Shown here piece by piece: positions 58,310-64,000 of a stretch of 64,000 bases of DNA (positions are counted from its first letter, which is position 1; every line of letters begins with the position of its first letter). The notes below the pieces were generated by a model. That model made no database searches and was not told the origin of the DNA. It saw only the letters and a program-made list of their open reading frames with translations. The translations under genes were made by a program, and so were the position numbers. Location of the stretch: assembly GCF_000003815.2 (NCBI RefSeq), contig NC_049980.1:9694360-9758359 (forward strand), written 5' to 3'. This stretch comes from Branchiostoma floridae (Eukaryota > Chordata > Leptocardii > Amphioxiformes > Branchiostomatidae).

Positions 58310-64000
<5,691 letters not shown>

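Overview
The window is a piece of animal nuclear DNA: intron-rich genes with GT-AG junctions, abundant short DNA transposons and one 160-base assembly gap (47685-47844). Tropomyosin, MRG15 and AFG2B (SPATA5L1) genes with near-vertebrate exon boundaries, together with repeat families I associate with amphioxus, point to an invertebrate chordate, most likely Branchiostoma. The species is inferred, not proven.

Layout. 1-5180 is repeat-rich: two decayed reverse-transcriptase fragments, an exact 107-bp duplication and an 11-copy 95/99-bp satellite. 5182-6042 (+) holds the last two exons of a gene I do not recognise. 8381-31021 (-) is a complete tropomyosin gene with two first exons, two exclusive 46-nt exons, three exclusive 76-nt exons, two exclusive 70-nt exons and six alternative last exons. 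31.2-38.1 kb is intergenic; it holds the tropomyosin promoter, a possible second promoter on the + strand with CRE and RFX (X-box) motifs, a pogo/Tigger-like element and a hairpin-bearing repeat. 38835-52639 (-) is a complete MRG15/MORF4L1 gene (11 coding exons, 324 aa). 52822-57267 is a 4.4-kb element with about 760-bp terminal inverted repeats and TTAA flanks, inserted 183 bp upstream of the MRG15 start codon. 58310-64000 (-) is AFG2B/SPATA5L1, complete at its 3' end and cut by the window edge at its 5' end.

The genes are independent single loci, not an operon. Tropomyosin is a coiled-coil actin regulator, MRG15 a chromatin reader and AFG2B a two-domain AAA ATPase of ribosome maturation. 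In human all three orthologues lie on chromosome 15, so the window looks like a piece of an old chordate linkage group.

Exon limits were placed by hand from reading frame, splice sites and family length. They add up exactly for tropomyosin (284 aa) and MRG15 (324 aa). Nothing was aligned or searched.
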